64,000 nucleotides of DNA from Stratiolaelaps scimitus (taxonomy: Eukaryota; Arthropoda; Arachnida; Mesostigmata; Laelapidae), in the NCBI GenBank assembly GCA_019614645.1, contig JABWDB010000030.1:2356001-2420000 (forward strand), given 5' to 3'. Shown here one piece after another: positions 49,601 through 59,455 of the stretch. How positions within the stretch are numbered: position 1 is the stretch's first letter; every line of letters begins with the position of its first letter. The notes beneath the pieces are model-generated. The model made no database searches and was not told the origin of the DNA. It saw only the letters and a program-made list of their open reading frames with translations. The translations under genes were made by a program, and so were the position numbers.

Positions 49601-51914
49601 ACTCATCAGCACATGACAAGCCGCGCCTTAGACTCGGGTCGGGACCTCGTTGAGCAAAACCGAGAATCACAGCGGGCTCAGATTGTCTAATTGTGCCATA
49701 CCGGCAGTTTGAGCGAAGGTAGCTAGTTATGTCATTTCGTCATCGATGCTCACAGAGTTCTTCGGTAGTATAGACGCGATAGATTGAAGCATGTTCGACG
49801 GGACTTCACAGATTGCCGCCTTTATAAATATCCTGTCCCGCGGTGCCGTGTCGAATGCCTACTTAAAATCAATTTAAACTGCACAGGGAGCTTGCCCCTT
49901 TCACCGAATGACTCACTGTACAATATGTATAATATTACAAAAATAATACACCCTATATCTACAAGCGAATAATACTGTTATTAATATTTTACGAACCTTC
50001 TCTGCGTAACGCATTCCTCATGTTGACAAGATGACTAAAGTTAAACGCTTTGCTGTTCTGATTCAATTCGATCTGTGCCCTGCGAGCGGCCAATTTCTGC
50101 TCAAGAAGTTTCTTGACACGCTTCTTTGATTCTGGCATCGGCTGCGGCGTGGGCGGTAGCGGGGGTGTCTCTGGCCTCGCTACTGGCGGTGGTGGTGGAA
50201 CGTATTCAGGTGAAGGTATCCTATATTTGGGTTGCGCTGTTTCGCGGCATCGCTGCAGCGCTTCCCCATAGAGTCGGCTGGCCATTTCGATGAGCGGGAC
50301 ACTGCCGGCGGGCAAACGAGCCAGCGGAGTGCCCTCCTCATCGTGCAATGGCGTCAGCCGTTTAATTAATGTGTGCAAACCCTCTGGAAATACGGGACCT
50401 TCGGGATCATCGAATAACTCGAGACTTGGCAGGTCATCCATAGCGCCGGGAGGCGGGGGAGGCCACAAGCGGCGTTTGACCATATCACGACACAGTAGGT
50501 TCGGGTGCGGGTTCGCAGCCAGTGCCTCGAAAGCTTCTTTGGGCAAGCCCATGTTGACCATCGTCTCAATGAAGTAACATTTCACCTAATCGGGACACAA
50601 ACACCACATCCAAATAAAGAGAAAGACGCTGTCTTATTAGTACGGTAGATTCTTGTTAGGTCTTTGGCAGGTTGGTTGAGGTAATACGATTCTGACACAT
50701 CGAGAAAAAATGGGAATGTTTGGTATCTGCATGTCTAATTCTATCCCGCGCCTAACTTAAATGGGAAAAAAATCATCTCAAATTGTATTTTTTATTTAAT
50801 CTTAGACGGCAGCTTGCTAAAAATAACTTGTAAGCAAAAAATATTTTGGGGATCCTAGAATCGACTAAGAAGAGGTTCGACCAAAGGTTTTTTGAAAAAT
50901 TGCGGGAAATATCTGTGTTCATGTTGCCTTCTTTGGAAAATCTGTCCCCAAATCCCTCAATCGTTCTAGAATAACACTGAGCAAGTTCTTTATTACTCGA
51001 TGGGAAATGGCCGAAATTGCTCTGTCTGTTATTTTTGGTGGCTTTTCATCATGACCACGAATACGAAGTTTCCAAGTTTGTGTCAAACGACCTATTTATT
51101 TAAGCATTTCATGTTTAAGAATAATTTGTTATAATGATTCATTTTTAAATATCGTTATCTTTTCAAGAAGTTCTTTTAAATTTTTTTCCCCGTGGATTAT
51201 ATACTATCCCAAAATCCCAAATTTATTCCAACATACAGTAATTAGGAATTCCGAAATTGTATTCATGCGACCAGCACGGGCACAGATTTAGCCAAGAAAC
51301 ATTTTGTGGCGCTGTATACAACATAGGTAGCACAACCAATATTGACGTTTCGAGTTAACCAGAACCATGCAGCTTCAAAGACTAGCACAATTAAATCCGC
51401 TGTATGAAACACACACACACAGTTTTCTTTTTTGACCCAAGTCTACGGCCTGTAATAACAACGGAAATGAAAGTAACCAATAAGGGCATTTTCTTGTCGT
51501 GTACGTCAAACCCACCTTTTGTTGAGCTAACTTCTTGCACAGTTCATCGTCGAGAACAAATTTTGGAGGTGGAGGAAGTGGTGCTACAACTGGCAGGTTA
51601 TCCTTGTTATCGGCCTTTTCGACTCCAGGTGGTAACAGATCATCGGCTAAACCGCGCAGTGGTCCGCCATCATCACTCTCTGGTTCCGATAGCGAATCGC
51701 CTATACTGTAGGGGGAATCGCTGCGCTTGACCGCGGCCGCCGCCGCCGCCGCTGCTGCTGCGGCGGCATTCGGGGTGGCATTTTGTGATGGTGGCGGTGC
51801 CCCAGGAGGCAACGGTGGTGTTGGAATCGATCCAAAGTCAGTTTCATCGTCAGATTTGTTGTCATCATCTGGATTGACGCCGGGTGGCAGCGGTTCGTCC
51901 GCAAATGACGACAT
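39753..51914 (-). CDS. Large low-complexity, coiled-coil protein of unknown function (12 exons, 1376 residues)
   Basis: Exons on the minus strand: 51914-51516, 50585-49997, 46894-46759, 46382-46327, 45779-45728, 45116-44804, 44433-43486, 43018-42647, 42251-42066, 41405-41268, 41109-40776 and 40360-39753. All have GT..AG borders and matching phases, and the total of 4131 nt divides by three. The ATG is preceded by an in-frame TGA. Seen in order: a Pro/acidic N-terminus with three LPPG repeats and a 13-Ala run (residues 1-133), a conserved-looking Pro-rich part ending in a basic helix (134-329), and KERRRRWDVLPNG (about 430). A highly charged coiled coil EEKKLAEERR (about 516-625) and an Arg/Lys/Glu-rich part follow, then a KKKKKKDKK block (about 965), an acidic stretch with EDDSEFIGDEF (about 1110), and a Pro-rich C-terminus with SILYIENPITHQLYEV. 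Composition suggests a nuclear RNA-processing or chromatin protein; that is inference. I do not recognise the family. Confidence 0.85.
40611..40656. repeat. (TA)n microsatellite in intron 11 of the 1376-residue gene
   Basis: About 23 TA units lie between exons 12 and 11. Confidence 0.92.
43486..44433 (-). CDS. Coiled-coil exon (exon 7) of the 1376-residue protein
   Basis: This 948-base exon, phase 0 at both ends, is the longest in the gene. It starts ENLEKKREEEKK after a TTCAG acceptor and ends LLEMVLKTL before GTACGT. The first ~110 residues are almost uninterrupted Glu/Lys/Arg/Gln heptads, predicting a long single helix or coiled coil. Ser/Thr/Ala-rich linkers and a short helix with KLQELAKAMQVAVG follow. 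Long minus-strand purine bias produces many antisense ORFs, which are shadows. Confidence 0.85.
47153..47288 (-). repeat. tRNA-like SINE, family A, copy 3
   Basis: On the minus strand, GGTGGCGTGGTGCATTTG, then GTAGCCTTGCAACCGGAGAA, then ATAGGTGCAC, then CATTTGCATTTAGGGG match the head and first half of the copies at 13.7 and 26.8 kb. The B box is degraded (GTGTCGAAGCCC). Confidence 0.6.
47289..47799. other. Intronic stretch between SINE and R1-like LINE
   Basis: Apart from a 30-bp tandem duplication at 47624-47683, no gene or element is recognised. Confidence 0.4.
47624..47683. repeat. 30-bp tandem duplication
   Basis: A 30-base unit containing TTTCTTTCCCATAGGCTAA occurs twice in direct tandem, with one mismatch. 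Confidence 0.85.
48188..48352 (+). repeat. First copy of a ~165-bp direct repeat inside the R1-like LINE
   Basis: From TTACACACCTTCCGAAGAGA through CAGCAGAGGATGG and GTTTTGTCATCCACGTCAAG to GAGATTGGAGTGTCTCTTG, the sequence is repeated at 49014-49178 with roughly one base in eight changed. Confidence 0.8.
49014..49178 (+). repeat. Second copy of the ~165-bp direct repeat inside the R1-like LINE
   Basis: From TTACACACCTTCTCTAGAGA to GAGATTGGTGTGTCTCTG it matches 48188-48352. This copy follows the RT palm start, the other lies between linker and RT, so one of them is out of place. Confidence 0.8.
49190..49880 (-). mobile_element. LINE fragment (RT palm to thumb), same family as 4480-6420
   Basis: The minus strand across frames gives AFDTAPRDRIF (RT palm start, about 49850), then EVPSNMLQSIASILPKNSV and RRGLSCADEFVFDRSRFHI (the YADD region, altered, about 49640). 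AILKYVNSFKFSGV follows (about 49400), then IQIAPVTSYGLEVIWEHLP (about 49240). NSFK..GV and the following residues match the RT at 4936-5100. It lies opposite to, and directly abuts, the R1-like fragment. Confidence 0.75.
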
Positions 51915-52998
51915 CGATTCTCACCTCGAGCAGAGTCAATCCCAGGGTCAATCAAGCAGTCACTCAATTAATAGTTTTAACGAGCCGTCCTCCAGAATTA
52001 GCGAAGAGCGGCGAGCGCTGAAGCCACCGCGTTCCCGATATCAAACTCGACCGGCCAACCTAAGCAGTATAATCGACATGGAAAATGAAATCAACGATAA
52101 CATTAGCGACAATCTTAGTTAATACACAATATAGCCAGAAACTGCGGGATGTCAAAAAATAGTGGTAGAATCGAGATTTGCCTCAACACGTTTCAGTTAC
52201 ATGTATGTATCGGTGCTAAAAGAACTTAAACGAATATGAACCAGCTAAATGTTTGACATATTCCAATATTGCTTTTATATAACATTAGCCCAGCTTTGCT
52301 GACAGCCAGACCACTGCAAGATTCAGCAGGACTCTGCCTGCATTCTGCAAACGCCAGGTATAAATAACACTAGATATTTGCCTGACTAACTTCTATTATG
52401 CCGAACAAGCATTCGACACCGAACAGATATTGGTCGCACCGGAACTAACCTCACGCAATGCAATCGTGTTTTTATCCGCCCTCGATAATAATAATAATAA
52501 TAAAACTCCGAAATGTTTTGTGGAACACATGCGGAACACAGCACAACAATGCACACCACTTTGTCTCATCACAATTAGCCGCACCAGTGAGGCTTGTTTA
52601 CAAATTGAAATGAGGCGGCGAACGCAGCTCGCAGCTCCTTGTTGTATGTGATTCACCGCCCAGCAAAAATAGGCAAATCAACAGAATTATATTGATACTC
52701 ACCTTGATCAATGTACATAGAAAACAGAGCATTATCATTCAGTATAAAGTAGAAAAGACTTCTATGTGAGAGACAACAACAGGCCGTAAAATCGAAGCGG
52801 ATCCAGGATCGCCCTTCGTCAGCTGATTTAAATCCACCGTTTGAGGGTGATTGGCGCAACTGATGATGACAAGCTGCATATAAGGATTTCTATGTATTCT
52901 TTAGTGAAGTGGATCGTTCGCTTTGGGAACCAAACGTGCAAGTTTATTAGATAATTATTTGCTTAAGTTGTGAGTTCTTTTAACGTTGAAGTATAAAG
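51915..52998. promoter_or_regulatory. Shared 5' region between two head-to-head genes
   Basis: About 1.1 kb separates the start codons of the minus-strand 1376-residue gene (51914) and the plus-strand CDCA3-like gene (52999). No TATA box could be assigned. A (TAA)n run lies at about 52486-52504. On the plus strand a frame stays open from 51727 to 52122, partly antisense to exon 1. Confidence 0.35.
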
Positions 52999-53318
52999 AT
53001 GGGCGCCTTTATGTCAAAACATCCCGGCGACTACGAACGTGTGAACACTCCGCCTCAGCCTCAACGCCAGCTCTCTTTTGATCCGAGATCACCGTCCGCA
53101 GGAATAGACCGCACGCCTATCATTGTAAGGACATGTATGAAGGCAGAGTTTCGAGTTTTAGATACTTCATAAGATAACATTTTCCGATGCATAAAGACTA
53201 ACTTCTAAAACAGCTCATTCATTTATCCTTAGTGGCTTACGCATATAACTCCTTTGTATGAAACAGACTATACGATTACACTTTTCCGGAATATTATACT
53301 CTTAAATACAGCTATTTG

Positions 53319-53357
<39 letters not shown>

Positions 53358-56300
53358 TCATTTTTTCGTTTATTTCACCAACAGATGATATAGGTATAAC
53401 AGTGTAAAATGAAAGTGAGGATGTTTAAATACGATTACCCCTTTATAATCCTCATCTTTTTACTAACACATGGGGTTTCGTTTGCGGCAAATAGGCGCCC
53501 CAGCGCTTTTACCATCAGAGATTTCTTGGTACATCTCCGTATGGCACTATTACGAGAAATAACAATGGGAGGGAAAATTCACCCTACACGCGTGAGACTG
53601 TGCCTGGTAACTTTAGCAGTTTCAATAATTGTAGTAGTATATATATATATATATAGCATAATAATCAAATCGTCAAAATTTACGTCAGTTTCAAAATGGT
53701 CTAAAGATCTATCTGTGCTTATTTCTATGTTGTTACTATAATATAAATATCCTTTAATTAATTATTAATTGTTTGGATTACTATGTATACCACCGTTTAT
53801 AATATAAATTATATACTACCACTCTTATTGGAGTTCGTTATATTTTTTAACCAGTTCCACTCTCTACTTAGATCATATAAATATGAAAGATCCGGGGGGA
53901 TATTACATACTGTCAAGTGGAGCTATGAAAACGTCTCTGCGATCCAACTGCTGTCCGCGACAGTCTTTAAGCCGATCGATGTACCAATACTCAAGGAAAT
54001 ATGGGCCTATCTCCACTCTCGCTACCTAAATTCTACACAGTGTATTGTCCTGCAATGCGCAGAATTCAATTTGAGGCACTGGCAGACCAAGCGGCAAAGT
54101 CGCCGTGATCTGCAATCACTACCTAGGTTCCATGAAACCACGTACAGCTGAAGATAATTGTGCGGTGATTGAGGCGGATATAATCCACACTGTCGCCATG
54201 CATGTACGTCCGGCAAGAGTAGAAATGACAAATCAGTTGGTAAAGAAATTGGTCTGATGCTGCCAGCTCCTTGTCGCCGGCGACTCCAACGTTAGATTTG
54301 ATCGACCTCAGCTAACCTAAACCAAATCAGCCTTCCTGGAGAAAGAGAAGAGCTTGGGGTTACCTCAAATTCGAAGACCACAACATTTATTGGATCAATG
54401 AGTTCATTTGTGATAGACAGATATATACATCACAAACATCAGAAAAGATGAAGTGACATACGTTGGCGCAGAAAATGAACTTCATGAAGGCGAGCTGCTT
54501 ATATTGCGCGAACCGATGGCACTAACCCCAATAATCGCCAGCAAGCTGCTGGCAGTATGAATGAAGTTCATAAGGGTAGACCGATTTTCAGATACTGCTT
54601 CGTTCTGACTGGATAAATAATATGTGAAGCTCGTGGTCCCCTTTAGCTGTCTAGGTCCGAAATCGACAACGACCAGTAGATCTTATACGAACCATGTTGA
54701 GGAAACAACGTGAAAGGCGGCACTCGCAGCTATTACAATTGACTAACCTCAGACGCTTGAATTGACAAGACTCCAGTCATTTTGTTCAATCTGAAAATCG
54801 CGAAGTGCGTACTGTGACCTCACACGACTATATGGAACCAACTAGGTTATTTTTGCTGGCAGGAACACCCCATTTCACAGAAGATCACTGCGTAACATAT
54901 AATCCTCACCAACCATCACCAACTATAAGCGACAGCAACTGGGAGCTCCTCAGTTGGTCAAAGCGGTATACAATAACTAGATTTGTGGTGCATGGTTTGC
55001 ACATTTTTGCAATGCGGGACTCAAAGCTCGGGAAGCAAAGTCATGAGATATCAGCACACTGTGCTTTGAAGTCGTTAGCAGGTATTTAAGCGTGCTTATA
55101 TATGAGCCTTGAGTCCCCTCCCTCGTAGTACTACCGAGTGTGGATTCGATGACCCGGCGAGTCCACTTTAGAAGTCTGAGTCAAGTCAAGGGGCATGAGA
55201 CGGCGGGTTAGTGGTGGGTTGAAAAACCTTTAAAATTTCCTTTTGAATAAACACAATATGGCCTGTAGCATGCCCAATTACTGCTACATTTCATTCATCG
55301 TTGAGATAGTCCTTATGTCAACGTTTCACCTTTTCTCGCAGCTGGTAATCCATTGTAGGAAAAACCCGCTGAGCTTTATATTGAGCGTGCATTATATGAT
55401 CAGAAGAACAAACTGCCCTTGCCGCGGTTTGCTGTGAAATCTTATTTAGACGTTCGCATGAAATGTCGGCATTGCCTCATCAATGTATGTAATGATTATT
55501 ACAAATTATATGATGGAATCTAGCGACATTTAATAAGGCAAAACACAATGTGGTCTTAATTGTAACAATCTATAATTAACTTGTTTCAGTTATGAATAAT
55601 TTATTATGATGACTTGAGCGATGGCTGTTAACTCCTGCCCTACACTTGAATCTTCGCCCGCAAAGAGTTCCCATGTATTCGTGCGCGTAAAGCAGGGGGT
55701 GCCTTTGCAGCTTGTAATGTGTTGTATTTTGTGAATGTATTATTTACGTATCATCAATGGAGAATGCGCAGACATTGAAAACTGAACCGACCGCAGACTA
55801 CGGGTCAGCGCAGTTCTCAGGCGAGCGTAAAATTTTACGGAGTGTAAATAACTTGATTATGTGTCATTCCTTTAAGTACAAAAGTTATAATGTAGTGTAA
55901 AGATACCTCCTACAAAAAAAATTATATATAATATTGTAATCAATTGTTACCGTTGTCTGTTCCTGGATCGAACAGGTACCTGCAACTCCGGCGAAAGAAA
56001 AGACGACACCCACGCATCCCAAAGAGAAACTTAATCAACTGCTCGATCCTCGATCACCTGCCGAAGAATTTATTCGTACACCAGTTCTCACACCAATTAA
56101 ATTTGACTTTAGTGAGCTCGAGGAAGCTCTGAAGCACTGCTCAAGCAAACGTCTCCATGCGACTCCTAAGGACGAAGTCTCAAAGGAAATCAGTCGCCCC
56201 TCCAATCTTACCTTCACCGCTTTTCCTGACCAGGACGGCGACATTTTCGATCCAGCCGCGGATGTCGTTTCACAGCGAACACCACCTAGCACCCCTACAA

Positions 56301-56566
56301 AGACTCGTGTATTTTCAACAACTCCGTTGGCCGTACGATGCCCCAATGTAGCCTGCCCGTCACCTGGTCTCGAGAACCAGTCCGTAAAAGAACAGTTAAG
56401 CCTCAAAGATACTGAGTATACGTCGATTAAAGTCATTGCAAATGGAAAAACGAATCTGAGGCAAATGGCGCACCACCAAAGTCACGCGCGTGGGAAGGCC
56501 AAAGGACAAAAGCGACTAGGAGGAGCAGTTCAGGACGAAAATAGCCCAAGGCCTATTCAGCTGTGA
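52999..56566 (+). CDS. CDCA3: CDCA3 (Tome-1)-like mitotic entry regulator
   Basis: Exon 1 (52999-53124) and exon 2 (55976-56566) join in phase 0 to give 238 residues; human CDCA3 has 268. The start MGAFMSK fits an N-myristoylation signal (MGxxxS), like the vertebrate MGSAKS start. DPRSPSAGIDRTP (28-40) is nearly identical to the hallmark repeat of CDCA3. A second, diverged repeat DPRSPAEEFIRTP lies at 66-78. QDENSP near the C-terminus (228-233) matches the conserved QDDNSP. An in-frame TGA precedes the ATG. In vertebrates CDCA3 is an F-box-like SCF adaptor that triggers Wee1 destruction and is itself removed by APC/C-Cdh1. The many S/TP sites suggest Cdk phosphorylation. The intron carries a (TA)n and a retroelement remnant. 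Confidence 0.88.
53322..53355. repeat. (TA)n microsatellite in the CDCA3-like intron
   Basis: About 17 TA units. Confidence 0.92.
53890..54560 (+). mobile_element. Possible endonuclease remnant of a retroelement
   Basis: Across frames the plus strand gives LLVAGDSNVRFDRPQL (compare the GDFN motif of apurinic-type endonucleases), FLEKEKSLGL, then NSKTTTFIGS and VIDRYITNIRKDEVTYVG, in the order of such domains. Stops are frequent and no reverse transcriptase was found nearby. Confidence 0.35.
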
Positions 56567-59254
56567 AATTAAAACCAGCCAATCATCATCTTCTCCGTAT
56601 AGTAAGAGCATATACAAAACTAAAAAAGAAAATACGTGGTGGTCTTGTTTTATTGTATAAATGTTTACATGTCACGTATTACAAATATCCACATTAATGC
56701 TTTTGTTGTGGAATTTTGCTGTGGAATAACTGCCACTCATCATAGAGGTTGTCAAGATTGTGGTCACAACAATAACAAATTGCAACTTCGGAAAATCCAG
56801 CTGGACGCAGAGTCTCTTTATAATTTGCTTTAAATAGTTTTGATTGAATTACTAAATGTCGGTCCTCTGAAGTGGATGACTTAAGCTGGAATATTCGCAA
56901 TTCACCTTACTAAAATTGATACTGCAGAGCATGAATCCTGTGATCTTCAAATGAAGCCAACGTAGGCCGGTTGTTAGTTAGTTATCTAAATCGACTCAGT
57001 AATGGTCTACGGTTGGGTGATTCGCATGTATCATAAATGGAAGAATGCTTCCATATGTACATTCATTATTCTTAATAGATAATGTAACTAACTTTTTGTT
57101 TCATCAAAATTATCAGCGTGCGTAGCAGTAGACTGCGCCCACATTTTGAAATGTTCAATACCGAAATATGAAGAAGCTTGAGTGCAGAATCATTATAATA
57201 ATAACAACAACAACAACTATAATATTGGCGTATTATTTCGAGAGGTCCGGTCCATTTGTTAACTCAAACCAGCCTTACGCCTTTAGACAACATACATCAA
57301 ATTGTATAAAAATCATGGCTACTTGAGACCTATGTTGACGTTGGAGTTGATGTAACGTCCAATCAAGCTTGTGTAACGCATATTAATAATAGTTATATTA
57401 TCATTATAGGTTCAACTCAATTTTACCAGCAGTGCACTTCGCAAGACTTCCATTGTACTGCGTAGCTCTCTCTCTCTCCTCAGATCTTGTACATTTTAAA
57501 TAAGAGGGGGGGGATTAACGGGAAAGCGAACTCGTTGATCACTGGTTCGCATCATTACAAGAATAGTAACTCTATTCCCCATCCGGATCGTGGGTTTGAC
57601 TAATTAATTCTATAGCTAATTGATTATCTGTTCCACAGAAGAGAATAGCAAGGTACATTGGTGATAAACCGTCCTATTTTTTTTTATAATGTTGTCCTCT
57701 ACTGATCTGAGGTGTAATCACTCAAAGGCTGATGACCACCCTCACCTATCACAGTTGATCGGTTGAAATCGATGACTCGGGATGAGAGCGTCATCGATAG
57801 AATTTCAAAATCGCGTCAGATGGGTGCGTACGAAATTAAAGCAAAGCTTAAATCGTTGAGTGTGAACGCGTGTAAACACTTCAAGTGCACTTCGTTAAGT
57901 AAAAATATCTGAAGAATAATAATATTTCAAATTTAAGGAGAAATTCTCTGTAGCCATTCATCGTAAAATATATATGAACAAAGAGAAAGCGGATTTCATG
58001 AAACGAGCTCGGCCTATTCCAAGCGATACACTTGCATTGTGTAATCCGAATTAGATAAGTGAAAAATAATAATAATAATAATAATTAAAATAAATAAATT
58101 GAAAAAACATCTGAGGAATAACTTAAGGGCAAATTATTCGCCCCATTGTAACTATTTTTATTTTTAATATTATTATTATTATCCTCCGTCGAGGCGCTGC
58201 TCATTCTCTCGAGTTCAACACAACGAACCGCAGCCAGAATCTCAACTTCAATTATCTATTTTTCTTACAATTGTAATGATTATTCTTACTTCTCTTTAGT
58301 AGTAGTCACAGTCGAACCACTTACATCACCATCAGGCCACCGTCATCTTCATCATAATTACGATTTAATTATAATTATGATCATCACTAAATTTCTTTGT
58401 CTTGTTGCGATTTGTCCTCTGGTGTCTATTAAAATATTAATACATTTGCATATAACATTGCAAAATGTTTGTGTGTCAGTTTTGTCTACTTTATATATCT
58501 GTTTCTTTGTCGATCAGTAGCTCTTTATTTATTTCGGTAGGTGTGTTTGTGTCTCTGTCTCTGTGTGTATATGTTTATACGTATGGGCACTCGATGTAGC
58601 CGCTCATCATTAACTCTATCCATCAAAGTAAAATATGCGAGAAACAACAACGGTGGGTGCAGCATCGGAATCACTAATAATGGAGAATAATTAGGACCAT
58701 TTGGGTGTTATAGTTATTAGTGGGCCTGGCGATAGAACGCCCCACAGAAAAGAAAAACAGAAAGGGGGCTTGCGGGGGAGGAGGCACCATAACAACGAAT
58801 CGCGAACCAAATTTCATACCATAAAGAACTTTTCATATAGATTATAGGTAGATCTGCTGTCGATTGAAATGATCCGTTAGCCACCTTTGCCAAATTTATT
58901 TGCTTAATATTAACTTAGCCTTGAATTTTAGTGATACCTTGTGCTATTCAATGGAAAGGAATTCCTTTGAGGCCTTCCTATTATGTTTACGTGTCACGAA
59001 TCAGTCCGAGTCTGTGTTTGTTTGCCCTTGATAGTTTCTAGACTAGAATTTCATGCGCTTTAAGTAATCCCCATCCATACTACACAACCGTCGCTGCTGC
59101 TGCTTTTTTCGCTGTTGTCTTAACTGCTGCTGCCATTTCATAAAGAAGCATCTCGAGAATTAGCATTTTCGATGACTATGTCGTCACTTGTTGCCCATCA
59201 TCTGCCTGGCATTTGCCAGAGGTATTCATGTTTTTGATGCTCAGCTGTGTCTCG
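56567..59254. other. Intergenic region between convergent CDCA3-like and 4EHP genes
   Basis: No supported gene was found. It contains AAT/ATT-rich imperfect repeats (about 57190-57220, 58065-58110 and 58155-58185), a short CT run at 57467-57480, and a (GT/CT)-rich stretch near 58540-58575. Confidence 0.45.
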
Positions 59255-59260
59255 TTTATT
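59255..59260 (-). promoter_or_regulatory. Candidate polyadenylation signal of the 4EHP gene
   Basis: AATAAA on the minus strand, about 200 bases after the 4EHP stop codon, at a normal distance for a 3' end. Confidence 0.35.
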
Positions 59261-59455
59261 CTTGGCCTCTGCTCACATTTTGTTACTTCTGTGAATGTCA
59301 GAAAAAGTGTACCCATCTACAAGGTGCACGATTCGGTTTCGCGTGTACTTCGTTCTTCGGATTTTGAGTACTGTAAAAATATGTGCAATTTTCATGTCGT
59401 CCTCTGTTCTGCTGTGGCTTCTTTTTATGCAGATTCATGGTTTGTGCGGTTACTC

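Noticed and set aside
53409..53741. 110-codon ORF with a signal-peptide-like start in the CDCA3-like intron
   Set aside because: The rest is (TA)n-derived and low complexity, with no family resemblance.
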